Shown: piece after piece, positions 36,738 to 46,954 of the stretch | How the letters are laid out: every line of letters begins with the position of its first letter | How positions within the stretch are numbered: the first letter of the stretch is position 1 | Assembly (NCBI RefSeq): GCF_031877795.1 | Contig: NC_133954.1 | Coordinates: 9,043,258 to 9,107,257, forward strand | Source of the DNA: Strix aluco | Taxonomy: Eukaryota; Chordata; Aves; Strigiformes; Strigidae | DNA length: 64,000 nt | Direction of reading: 5' to 3' | Made by a program: the position numbers and the translations under genes | The notes under the pieces: generated by a model | What the model saw: the letters and a program-made list of their open reading frames with translations, nothing else | Told to the model about the DNA's origin: nothing | The model's database searches: none

Positions 36738-38410
36738 TATGCACCTGAATAGGTGGTGCTTCTCTAACTGGGGAAAACCTGCCTTACACAGCCAGACCCG
36801 CGGCTGCACCCAGCAGCTTTGCCGTGGGAGGAAGGACAGGAGAGAAAAGAAAAAAGAAACACAGATTGTAGATACAGACCCTGCTGGGAACGCGCGAGGC
36901 CCCTGCGCCAGCAGCGACCAGCGGCTCTCGGAGCGTTGAGTCAGCGCTGAGCAGCGACACCCTTATCAGAATTCCAAGTATAAATTTGTTGGGTTTTGGG
37001 TTTGGTTGGTGGTTTTTTTGGTTTTTTTTTTTTTAATTGCCAGTTCATGCCTGATGCGCAGGGAAAAAAAAAAAAAAAAAAAAAGTTCTGCAAGACGCAG
37101 AGCGCACTAAATAAACCAGTCACCTCTGAGGGGTTTTTTAATTTCTAGATTTTCTCTTTCCACCGTGCAGCTGCCAGCTTTGGTCTGTGGTGGAGCTTTT
37201 GTTGTTGTTGTTCTGGCTTTTCTTCCTGAGCCCATCCAATTTGGAAGGAAAAGTCGTGTTCCAGCACTGAATCCTCTTAGGAAGCCGATGCCTAGTTATT
37301 GTCTTTCCAAGTTGGCAAATCCCCAGCAGCGCCCGCCGCCAGCGAGCGTTCCTGCCGCCGGCGCCCCCCCGACCCCCTCGGCTCTGCCCGCTCCTCGGCA
37401 CCCCTGACACCCCCCCCCCGGCGCTGGGCTCCCACTTGTAGGTGCAGTTCTAGGGGGGCCTGGCCCAGCTTTTGCCCGGGTGGTGCCAGTGCTGCCCGCA
37501 GCTCTCCCACCCCCCGGGGCCGCTTCGCCAGCACCGGTTGGTTTTGCAACGGGCTGAAAAGGTGCTGAGGCCCTTCGAGGTAACGCTGACGGCCAGGGGG
37601 GCTCCTGTCCCTCTGTCCCACTGTCAAGGACAGACAGCCCAGGCTTCTGTCCCTTGCTCTGGGGCGGCCGATGGCATCTGCCGTCCATCCCCGGGGGGCC
37701 GGGAGGTGCCTCTGGGCTCCCACAGGAGGTGGTCTGCACCGTTCCCTGGTCCGAGCCCTCTGACCACCCCGGCGAGGTTTGGGCAGAGCCGCGGCGCTGG
37801 CGGTGGCCGCTGCTCCATCTCCAGTGGCTTTTCTTAACTGGTCCCAGCAAGAGGCTTTCGATCCCTGCAAGGGCGAAGGGAACACGCGGGCACCCGGGGG
37901 GACAAGCCCTGCCAGGACACAGCCCCTGGTCGCAAAGCTGGGGGCTGCGGGGCTGCTCACATCCTCCCCGGCCCCCCAACAGCTCTTCTTTTTTCCTTCT
38001 TTTTTTTTAATTTTTTTTTCAAGGGTCTCTGTACAAAGAAGACAAAAGGATTTACTTGGGGGGCGGGGGGGGGGGAACGTATGCGTTTAAAAGGATTTAA
38101 AATGTGGTGCAGGTTACAGACAAGTCATTAGATGGCAATTCGCCCCTCCTTTCTTCCTCCACACGGATCGTTTTTGGGTTTAATGCCAATGTCTAACACG
38201 CTGTAGCCAGTTACCCAGCAGAGAAGCGTCTGGTAAGACTCTTACTGTACCTCTCCTGAGTTTCGTTTTGAGACTGAGCGCGCCTTTTTTCGGTTGTACC
38301 TTTGTCTCTGTACAGATATTTTGTAATATATTAAATTTTTTCTTTTCAGTTTATAAAAATGGAAAGTGGAGATTGGAAAATTAAATATTTCCTGTTACTG
38401 TATTGCCTTT
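35261..38410 (+). other. CDK12: CDK12 3' UTR
   Basis: About 3.1 kb from the stop codon to a cluster of poly(A) signals. It carries long homopolymers (T26 at 35326-35351, G18 at 35594-35611, several A runs). Hexamers AATAAA at 36515-36520 and 37110-37115 and ATTAAA at 38330-38335 and 38380-38385 are possible 3' ends. The sequence around 38310-38400 looks like the distal 3' end of vertebrate CDK12 mRNA. This rests on resemblance, not on an alignment. Confidence 0.7.
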
Positions 38411-39810
38411 TGCTCCATTGCACTGAATTACTTGCTGTAGCCTTTGCAAATTACACGGTAACTGTGTTTTTTCCTTTAAAAGCCTTTTTTTCCCTCGTCC
38501 TGGTGCCGTAGTTTGGTGCCGGTGAGCGAGCTCGGGCCCGGTGCCGGAGCGACGAGGGCAGCGGGGGTTTGGCATTGCCAGCCCTCAGCCCTGCGAGGCT
38601 GCAGCCTCTCTGAGCACCCAAAGCCGACTCCGCTAATTGCGAGTCCCTCGTTAGCCCCTCGGGTGGCACCCGGCCGCCCGCCGGGGGTGTTGGTGTCCGC
38701 CTGGGTGGGCGATGCCCGAGCGGGAGCGCGGGGGCTGCTTCGGTTCCGGCGGGAGCAGGAAGGAGGAAACTTGGAGCTGAAGCGAAGGCGGGAGAGGAGA
38801 CGGGGCCGTGGGGGTCAGAAGGAGAAGGAGCTCGGCTCAGGTTTGGCCCCAAACCTTCCCCCAGCTCCTGGCACCCCCTTGGGCTCTGGAGGGGGGCCCC
38901 GGGGAGCCCGATCCTGCTCCTGCCCTGAGCCCACAGGGCACGGGGAGGGGGCTGCGGCCGTGGCACAGGGGCTGTGTCCTCCATCCAGCTGCCCATCTCC
39001 CTTCCACGGGGGTTTCCCCACATCAGACCCAGCTCCCGGGGGGGCTGGAGGAGGGTTTGGTGCACAGGCAGGATCCAGGCAGGGAGGGAGCAGGTGGGGG
39101 CTGCTCCTGCCCCAGGGGCTCCCTTGGCTCCCCAGGATCCACTTTCTGCTCTCTCCAGGCTCGGACAGACCCTTCCCTGCTCCTCCCAGGGCCTCTGCCT
39201 GAGCTGGGGGCGGGTGGGCAGCCCCCGGCGCCAGCGCTGGGCGAGCAGAGAGGGCAGGGGGGAGACAGGGGTGCTGGTGGGGGGCTATGGTCTCGCTCCA
39301 GGGCTCCCCATGAGATGGGGGGTCCCCGCACCGCGGCCGTGGCTCCCTCAGCTCCCGCTCCAGCCCCGGCTTTCTTGCTCTCCTTTTGCCGGGTTTAGCA
39401 TCCCCACCGCTGACACCTCTTAAAATATATCCCTGTGCAGATGGCGGGGGGGGGCGGAGGCGGCCTCGGCACCGGGTGCTTTACTCCGCCGTTGGACGCG
39501 GGAGCGAGCCTGCGAGCACCCAACCCGGCCCGGCCGCCCTCCTGATTTACGAGCGGGGCAGCTGGAAGCCACACGGGCAACCGGGCGCCTCATCCACCCT
39601 CCCGGTCGCTGCCCGGGGCGGGGGGCAGCCGGGCTGTCCCCCCTCAGCTCCGGGGCATCGCCCCGCCACGGCAGAAGGGCCCCAACCCTGCCACGCCGCC
39701 GGCCTGGGCTCCACCACGGGCAGACAAAGCCCCTCGGCAGCCGTGGCCGTCCCCGCCACGGCCCCCCGGTTCCTGCAGCGTCCCCCTCGCCGCCGCCACC
39801 CCATCCAAAG

Positions 39811-39885
39811 GTGACCAGAGCGTTTTATTCTATTTAATTTATTTTTCGCATTGAACTTCCCCGGCAGCAGCTGCTGTGCCAAATG
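39811..39885. promoter_or_regulatory. AT-rich island, candidate conserved element
   Basis: Short AT-rich patch (TTTTATTCTATTTAATTTAT, then CAGCAGCTGCTGTGCC with an E-box CAGCTG) inside GC-rich DNA. Such islands are often conserved non-coding elements; only composition and motifs support this. Confidence 0.3.
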
Positions 39886-40412
39886 GCCGGGGGGCTGCGC
39901 GGTGCTCGCGGAGCCGGCGCTGTAAATCTCCGCCGCTCGCTTCTTCCCCGTTGGGTTACGCTCGGCGGAGCCGCGGCTCTCCCGGTCCCGCCGTCGCTGT
40001 GGGATCCGGCACAACCCTCCTGGCTCCTTCATCCCCCCCCCCCCCCTCCAAGTCCTCGTGGGGGCAACTCTCCCGCTCATCCCAGTGGTGGTGGCGTGTG
40101 CCCGTGGGCAGCGGCTGCCGGCGCGTGTCGGCACCCCGGACGTCGACCTCGGTGGCACGGCGTGGTGGTGGAGAATGATCTGGAAAGGGCTCGAAGAGGA
40201 GGAGGAGGAGCAGCGGGCTTTCTGCGAAGGATACGGGATACAGGATGCCGCCGCGGCGCTGCCACCAGGAGCAAACGCGGTGAAAACCACGGAGCGGGGG
40301 TTCCCGCTCGGCTTTCTGGACGAGCCGTGCCTCAGTTTCCCCACCCACGGGCTCATTTTTGTGCGCCGGAGCACACGGGAGGACGCGTCGGCACCCGCGC
40401 GCCCGCTCACGT

Positions 40413-40487
40413 GTGTGCACGCGGCCCCCCAGGTGTGCGCACACGCGTGAACACGCGTGTGCGCACACCTGGGGGCCGCGTGCACAC
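40413..40487. repeat. Near-perfect inverted repeat (hairpin), 37/36-nt arms, 2-nt loop
   Basis: Left arm 40413-40449, loop AA, right arm 40452-40487. The arms are complementary except that a run of six C pairs with five G. The inner CACGCGTGTGCGCAC is alternating purine-pyrimidine. A second inverted repeat joins 40441-40460 with 40484-40503, an exact 20-nt reverse complement, so alternative hairpins are possible. Confidence 0.9.
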
Positions 40488-41165
40488 GCGTGTTCACGCG
40501 TGTGCTGGGTGCGTCAGTCACCAGGTGTCGCTCTCGGCGCGGCCACGGCCTCCCACCGCGTTCCCCATCCTCCTCCCCAGCTATATTTGTCCTTCCAGCT
40601 GCTCCGGCTGTCGGCACGAAGGGTTTTTTTCTTGCAATTTAGACGTTTCCTTCCAAAAATCCGTTAACACCTTTCCTTGGCATTTGAGGTTGGGGAGGGG
40701 GGGAAATAAAAGGATTGAAAAAGAACCAGCGCTGGGGGAAGGGGGGTGGGATAAAGCCACCAAAAAATATGTGGAGGTGGTGGAGGCCGCGATGTGCCGG
40801 GGATGGAGGATGGAGGCGGGTGTTGGGGTTGGTTTTTGGAGGGGGGAAGGGGGCGATGGATGGGTGCCTGAGCCCCGGTGCTTCCCGTCTGGTGGGATCC
40901 GGCGCTTTCCATCCCCCGGGATTCGCGCTGGGAACTACGAGGACGTTTCAGGTGGCATCACCAGGCCGTGCCCCCCCCCCCCATTGCCCTTTCCCAGGTG
41001 GGGTTTTGCCAGGCCCAAGGGGGACTTGGCGGCGGGGGGGGGTGTGTTTCTTTGGGAAGGGTCCCGCCTTGTCGCCGCTCCTCAGGGTGACGCGGTCCCT
41101 GTGCCACAGGGCCACCTGGCCCGGCGAGCCCCCCGCGCCCCCGCCCCGCTGCACCGGCAGCTTGA

Positions 41166-41285
41166 TTAAAAAGGCGGCGCGGGCGGCGCGGCACAGCTGG
41201 TGCCTCCTGCCAGCACCCCGAGCGGAAAAGCGCCCGAGATTAACATCTCCAATTAGCGGGAAAGCGAAGCCGCTGCAGCCTGGGG
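41166..41285. promoter_or_regulatory. Candidate conserved element
   Basis: Less GC-rich patch with AGATTAACATCTCCAATTAG (two homeodomain-type cores) and the E-box CAGCTG. Composition and motifs only. Confidence 0.25.
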
Positions 41286-41704
41286 GGTTCCCCAACCCCC
41301 CCCGCCGTGTACCCCCCGGTGCCACCTCCCAGGCTGGCGGCCACCCGGCGTTACCCCAGCCCCTGTCCCCTGTGTCCCCACGTCCCCGTGCCAGCGCTCC
41401 CGTGCCCCTCCCCGTCTCATTTTTGGGGACATTCCCCTCCTGGTCATCGTGCCCGCTGCCACCGCCATGCCCCATGTGCTGCCCAGCCTGCAGGAGGGGG
41501 GCACAGGCAGGGTGACCCCAACACACACACCCCCCAGGGACCGCAGGGGCGCCCGTATGGGGACAGGGGACTCCGGTGGCAGCGGGGACAGGGCCTGGCA
41601 CCGCACCCCGACCCGGCGCATCGCCCTCCCCGCCGCCGCCAGCGCAGCTGAGCCAAGGCGAGAGGAAGGGGGGGGGGCCGGGGGAGGGCCTGCGCCTGCA
41701 CGCT

Positions 41705-41783
41705 TTCACCTGCCATTTAATTGGATGTATTTTTAATTAATGGTGCCTCTGGGACCAACATGAGACAACATGATCTCTGAATA
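41705..41783. promoter_or_regulatory. Candidate conserved element
   Basis: Island containing CACCTG (E-box), CATTTAATTGGATG and TTTTTAATTAATGG, homeodomain-type cores in GC-rich surroundings. Confidence 0.3.
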
Positions 41784-43103
41784 GGGGCAGGGGAGGAATT
41801 GGGGAAGGTGGGAGGATTGGGCCGCGGGGTGCGCTTACCCGCCAAACGCTGCCATCAATCACCCCCTACTTTTCGGCTCCGGACTTTTGGCTGCGGCTCA
41901 AGGCGGGCGCTGGGGCCGCGGCCACCCCCCCCCCTCCCCGGCCCCTCGGTGCTGCCTGGCACACGTGTGATGAGCGGCACGTCCTCAGCTGCAGTTGGCA
42001 GCGGTGCCGGGGGGGTTGTGCCGGGGGGGTTGTGCTGGCACACGGACCTGCTCCTCTCGCCGCAGCAAACCCCGCTCCCAATCTGCTGCCTGGTTGGTCT
42101 TACTGGGACCCCTGGGCCGGGGGGGGGGTGTGGGGGGCTCCCAGGGCAGCCCCCCCACCTCCATCCCATGCAGCAGCCCCTCTGCCCCAACCTCCCCCAC
42201 CATGGGGGGTCTCGGTGCCCGCTGCCCCCCACCGTGCCCCCACCCTCGCTTTGTTCCTCCCACCCCGGGGAGGTTTGGGGGGGGCACAGCTGGTTCAGGT
42301 GTGTGTGTGTGTCCCCCACCTTCTAGCCCAGCCCCGGGGGGGCCGGGCTGAATGGCGGGGCTGGGGGCAGCTGCCCAGCCCTGCGCGGAGCCGGGAGGGG
42401 GTGAGGGGGGGGGTTCACCCGTGGCAGGTGCCGCGGCACAATGTAGGGCAGGCATTAATATTTAGTGGCGCTGGGGGGGCCACACCGGGGTGGCGGCACA
42501 GCTGCCTCCTGCGCTGGAATGCGAACCGCAGCCTGTGGGGACGGCCACCGCAGCCAGACCCCCCCGGTCCCCCCAGCCCCACGGCCCCCACGCACCTCCT
42601 GCCTGCCCGGAGAAGTTGCAGGGAGGCAGGAGGGGGGGGGACACATCCCGAGGCACCTGGTCCCTGCTCCGGGCATGCGGGAGGTGAGAAATGTGGTGGT
42701 GGCCAAGCTCTGGCCCTTTGAAGCCACCAGCCACGTGTTGGGGCTGGGAAGGGGGGGGGGTGGGAAGGTCCCGGGGGGTTCCCAGCCCGTCTGTGCAGCG
42801 GCGCTGGGCCGGCTCCCCGGTGCTCAGGCCACCGGCCGCGGTGTCACCTCTGCGTGGGGGCCACGGGGACAGCTGGTGACAACATCACACGTGGGGAGCG
42901 GCCACCGCGCGCTGGCTTTGGCGTTTGGCGGCGAAACGCGGCGTCACCAGAGCCCGGCCCTCGGCCACGCGGCCACGGCGGCTCAGGCCGGAGGTGTCGG
43001 ACCCTTTTGTTCCGGATATCCCGGGATGCTCCGCCGGGAGCTGCCGGGGGCCTGCGCCGACGTCCCTTTGCACTTGGAGGGGCGGTGGGACGCTGTGCCC
43101 CGC

Positions 43104-43260
43104 GGTCAGACCCTCGCCCCAGCCAGACCCTTGCCATGGCCAGCCCCTCGCCCTGGCCAGCCCCTCGCCGCGGCTGAACCTTCACCACGACCAGCCCCTC
43201 GCCTTGTGGCCAGGCCCTCGCCACGGCTGCGCCCTCGCCCCAGTCACAGCCCCTCGCCCC
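43104..43260. repeat. Degenerate C-rich minisatellite (CCCCTCGCC core)
   Basis: About ten diverged repeats built on CCCTCGCC followed by a variable CAGCC / CGGCT spacer, unit near 14-17 bp. Confidence 0.7.
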
Positions 43261-43285
43261 ACGGCCGGGCGCGCGGGCGCGGGCG

Positions 43286-43450
43286 GGTTTATTAGCGTTA
43301 TTCCGGCATTGTGATGCAGAGATTGTCGGTGCACCAGCTGCTCCTGCCCGGGTGTTTATTGTTACCTAGAGACAGCCCCTGGCTCCCGCCCAGCTCCCCC
43401 CTGCACGATGCAAAATTTATAGCGCGGCGGGTCCCGCTTTAACTCTCTGC
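43286..43450. promoter_or_regulatory. Candidate conserved element
   Basis: AT-richer island with TTTATTAGCGTTATTCC, CACCAGCTGCTCC (E-box), GTTTATTGTTACC (SOX-type core) and GATGCAAAATTTATAG. Flanked on both sides by simple repeats. Function inferred only. Confidence 0.3.
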
Positions 43451-43573
43451 CTCCCGGGTGGGGGTTCGGGGGGTGCCCTGGGGAGCCCCGCAGTGCTCAG
43501 CCCTGGGGGGCGGCCGTGCCGGCGATGCCGCGTTGCGCTGTGCCACGTCGTGCGATGCCAGGCTGCGCCATAA

Positions 43574-43665
43574 TGTGCCGTGCCGTGCCGTGCTGTGCCG
43601 TGCCGTGGTGTGCCGTGCCATGCTGTGCTGTGCCGTGCCGTGGTGTGCCGTGCTGTGCCGTGCCA
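43574..43665. repeat. TGCCG/TGCTG short tandem repeat
   Basis: Imperfect array of GTGCC and GTGCT pentamers (GTGCCGTGCCGTGCTGTGCC and so on), about 18 units. Confidence 0.85.
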
Positions 43666-44380
43666 CCAGAGCCCCAGGCCGGCAGCGCAGTAGCCCCCCG
43701 GGGAGTCTGTATCCATGGCACGGCTAATCCTCCGCCCGGGCAAGGTGCCAGCCCATCGCCGGTGCCCGCCTGCCACCCAGCCCGGCTGGCGGAGGGGATG
43801 CGGCCCTGGCTGCCCCCCTGCCCCCGGCTGCCCCTCGCCGGGAGGTGCCAACCCAGTGCCGGGGGGCTCAGCGCTGGCCTGGCCACCCCAACCCTGCCCA
43901 AACCACTGGCTGGGGGGGGCAGGAGGGTCCCCACCTTGTTCCAGGGTGTCATAGGTGGGCAGAGGGGCCATGGCCGGGGGAGAAACTGGGTGCTGTGGGG
44001 GCTCTGCCCATGGGGGGACTGGGGGGGTTGGGGTCTCACCTGGGACATCCACTCGGTGCCACGTGGGCCCGTGGTTTCTCCTGCCATGACGGTTTGGCAC
44101 AGCACATGGGGGTCTCGGCCCCACCGAGTGCAGGACCCAGCCAGTTGTGACCCCCCCTGCCCCCACGTGACCCTCACAGTGGCCGGTCCCTCTGTGTCCC
44201 CTCCAGCGAGCCCCGGCCGGCCCTGGGGACACCAGTGTCACCGCGAGGGTGGCACGTCCCCCCCGCCTGTCCCCCAGGCCCAGCCAACCACCGGACCCCG
44301 CCGCGGCCAGATCCTGCCCCCGTCCCCCCGTGCCCCAGCAGAGCCCCCGCTCCCCCCCCCACGCTCCCTCCACCTCTCAG
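43666..44380. other. Intergenic, GC-rich, nothing recognised
   Basis: Open frames only from base composition. No coding homology, repeat family or RNA gene seen. Confidence 0.6.
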
Positions 44381-44493
44381 CAAGTTTTTTATGTGATTAC
44401 AGGCACTGCATGGTAATTAGTGCTAAACTCATTTGCACAACTACAGTTAATTGGCTACAACAATTAATTAATGTGTTGGAAATTTGGCACTGG
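44381..44493. promoter_or_regulatory. AT-rich candidate neural enhancer, part A
   Basis: Abrupt AT-rich island with GGTAATTAGTGC, CTCATTTGCACAAC (octamer-like), CAGTTAATTGGC and CAACAATTAATTAATG. Dense homeodomain and POU/SOX-like cores. It sits about 250 bp from part B and between CDK12 and NEUROD2. Confidence 0.45.
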
Positions 44494-44744
44494 AAAAAAA
44501 AAAAAAAAAGTTTGTCATCAGAGGGAAAAAGGGGGGAGACGGGGGGGGAGATGGGGGGTGCCTGCACCCATCTGCACCCACCTGCACCCACCTGCAGCCC
44601 CGGTCCTGGCTCTTCCCTGAAGTTTCCCCCCCCCGAAGCTGCTAGCCCTGCCCTGCCCCGCGCTTTGTTTTCTCTTTTCTTCTCCCTTTTCATTTTTTTT
44701 TCCCCCGTTTTCCTTTTTCTTTCTTTCTTTTTTTTTTTTTTTTT

Positions 44745-44976
44745 ACAACTTAAGCAAACTCATTTCCCTGATAAAATATAGCATGACTAATGACTGAAGC
44801 ATGTAAAAATCATTGGGAAAATGTCCTTGGAAGACGAATGCATTTTCAGCAGAATAATTAACTTAATTAACAAATTCACATGCATATTCATCAGGCTATT
44901 AATGTCTTCTCAGCTCAGCTTGACGAACATTGCGGTAATAACCATCTCATTTGCATATTGCATTCTACTGCTATCC
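44745..44976. promoter_or_regulatory. AT-rich candidate neural enhancer, part B
   Basis: The least GC-rich non-repeat block of the desert. Contains AATAATTAACTTAATTAAC, CATGCATATTCATCAGG, a perfect octamer ATTTGCAT (44949-44956) and TGACTAATGACTG. High complexity with clustered homeodomain and POU sites, bounded by poly-T and poly-A runs. This is the usual look of a deeply conserved developmental enhancer; NEUROD2 is the likely target, by position. Confidence 0.5.
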
Positions 44977-45136
44977 AAAAAAAAAAAAAAAAAATTAGAG
45001 GCGGATGCACACGCGTGTGCCCCGCGCCCGCTCCCGTGGGAGCTGCTGGTGGGTGCTGGGTGTCCCGGTGAGGTTTCGCGGGCCTCGTGTGGTGATGCCC
45101 GCGTGCCGGCACCGAGCGGCGGGAGGTGCGAGGCGG

Positions 45137-45215
45137 GCGACGCCAGCCGCAGATGCCGAGGCCGGGAGCGGCGGTACCCGCCGCTCCCGGCCTCGGCATC
45201 TGCGGCAGGCGTCGC
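45137..45215. repeat. Near-perfect inverted repeat (hairpin), 38-nt arms, 3-nt loop
   Basis: Left arm 45137-45174, loop TAC 45175-45177, right arm 45178-45215. Thirty-seven of 38 positions are complementary; the single mismatch is in GCCAGCC versus GGCAGGC. The DNA is GC-rich and not a simple repeat. Confidence 0.92.
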
Positions 45216-45239
45216 GGCGCGGGCGCGGAGGGGGAGAGG

Positions 45240-45352
45240 ACCCGTAGCAGCTGTCGGCCTAATTCGGCAAACGCGCTGCTCGTGGGCGGCTTAGAAAAAC
45301 AGATTAGACGCCTGCGACAGGCACTGATTCCTGACATACGCTCGGGGTCTGC
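45240..45352. promoter_or_regulatory. Candidate conserved element
   Basis: Non-repetitive patch with CGTAGCAGCTGTCGG (E-box CAGCTG), CTAATTCGGC and AACAGATTAGACGC, between the hairpin and the triplet minisatellite. Motif evidence only. Confidence 0.28.
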
Positions 45353-45381
45353 GTCTTCATCGCCAGCGCCCGGCGAGGGGG

Positions 45382-46108
45382 GATGAGGGTGGGGAGGATG
45401 GGGGTGATGGGGGGGGTGAGGATGGTGGGGGTGATGGGGGTGGTGGGGATGATGAGGATGGTGGGGGTGATGGGGATGAAGGGGGTGATGGGGATAATGG
45501 GGGTGATGGGGATGATGAGGATGGTGGGGGTGATGGGGGATGAAGGGGGTGATGGGGATGATGGGGGTGATGAGGATGGTGGGGGTGATGGGGATGAAGG
45601 GAGTGATGGGGACAATGAGGACAGTGGGACCAGTGGGGATGATGGGGGTGATGGGGGCGATGGGGACAGTGGGGGCAATGGGAGTGATGAGGATGATGGG
45701 GGTGGTGGGGGTGATGGGGATGATGAGGATGGTGGGGGTGATGGGGATGAAGGGGGTGGTGAGGAGGATGGGGGTGATGGGGATGATGGGGGCGATGGGG
45801 ATGATGAGGACAGTGGGGGCAATGGGGATGATGAGGATGATGGGGGTGATGAAGATGATGAGAGTAATGGGGATGAATGGGGTGATGAGGATGATGAGGA
45901 TGAAGGGGGTGATGGGGATGAAGGGGGTGGTGAGGAGGATGGGGGTGATGGGGATGAAGGGGCTGATGGGGATAATGGGGGTGATGGGGATGATGAGGAT
46001 GAAGGGGGTGATGAGGATGATGAGGATGGTGGGGGTGATGGGGATGAAGGGGGTGGTGAGGAGGATGAGGGTGATGAGGATGATGAGGATGAAGGGGGTG
46101 ATGGGGGC
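45382..46108. repeat. Triplet-based purine-rich minisatellite (GAT/GGG/GAA)
   Basis: About 730 bp built from GAT, GAA, GAG, GGT and GGG triplets in higher-order units such as GGGGATGATGAGGATGGTGG. Nearly all length changes are multiples of three. Several reading frames on both strands therefore stay open (Gly/Asp-rich, Met/Val/Gly-rich, Ile/Thr/Pro-rich, Ser/Pro-rich), which is not evidence of coding. Confidence 0.93.
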
Positions 46109-46230
46109 ATCAAGCAGATCCAGCCCCCCCCAAAGACGCCGCTGCCCCCCCGCTCTGCCCCTGCTGGCTCCACCCACATGTGCCACACCCTGATTGGCCC
46201 CGCCCACAGCGGGGGGTGCAGCCCTGGGGG

Positions 46231-46719
46231 AGCACACACCCCCCCCACACCCCCCCAGTGCACACACACACACGTGTACACACACCCCCCCCACACCCCC
46301 CCAATGCACACACACACACGTACACACACACATGTACACACACACCCCCACACCCCCCAGTGCGCACACAAACACACACATGTGTACACACACCTGCACA
46401 CACACACGTGTGTACACACAGACATGCACACACTTACACAGCCCCTGAGTGTGCACACACACACGTGTATGCACACATGTGTACCACGTGCGCACACACA
46501 CGCACACACATGTACACACATATACACACGTGTACACGCATGTGCGCACACACACGTGTGTGTACAAGCACAGGCACACGCCATCCACACAGCACACGAG
46601 CGTACAAACACATTGTGGGTGCGCCTGCACGCAGCGTGCGAGGGGGCACGTGCACCGCTCAGCACACGCACACACACGCACACACGTGAGCACACGTGTG
46701 CGCACACACACGCGCACAG
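46231..46719. repeat. CA-rich / CACACGTGTACA alternating repeat
   Basis: Nearly 500 bp of ACACAC interspersed with CACGTGTACA and CCCCCCACACCC. Mostly alternating purine-pyrimidine, a Z-DNA-prone composition. Confidence 0.9.
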
Positions 46720-46954
46720 GGAGAAGGTGTCACCCCAGGGGCAGCGCGCGGGGACTGTTGGTCCCCCAGAGGGGCTCCAGGTCACCCAGCGGGTGCCACG
46801 GGGGGGCCCGGGCCGTGGGGGGGTCCCAGGCCCCCCAGCAGGGCTGTCGCCTGGGGGGGGGGCTCCAGGTCACCGGGGGCGGGTCCCAGATCACCCACCC
46901 GGGGGTGGGGGGGGGGGGGTCAGGTGTCAGCGGTGTGTCAGGTGTCAGAGAGGG

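Larger units (their letters stand above)
38411..41160. other. Intergenic, GC-rich, no gene recognised
   Basis: Start of the desert between CDK12 and NEUROD2. Many overlapping open frames exist only because GC-rich DNA has few stops; none resembles a known protein. Contains the hairpin at 40413-40487, an AT-rich island at 39811-39885 and a moderately AT-rich patch at about 40578-40700. Confidence 0.7.
41161..43285. other. Intergenic, GC-rich, no gene recognised
   Basis: No coding homology. AT-richer patches at 41166-41285 and 41705-41783, a short C-rich minisatellite at 43104-43260, and many C or G runs of 7-10. Confidence 0.7.
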
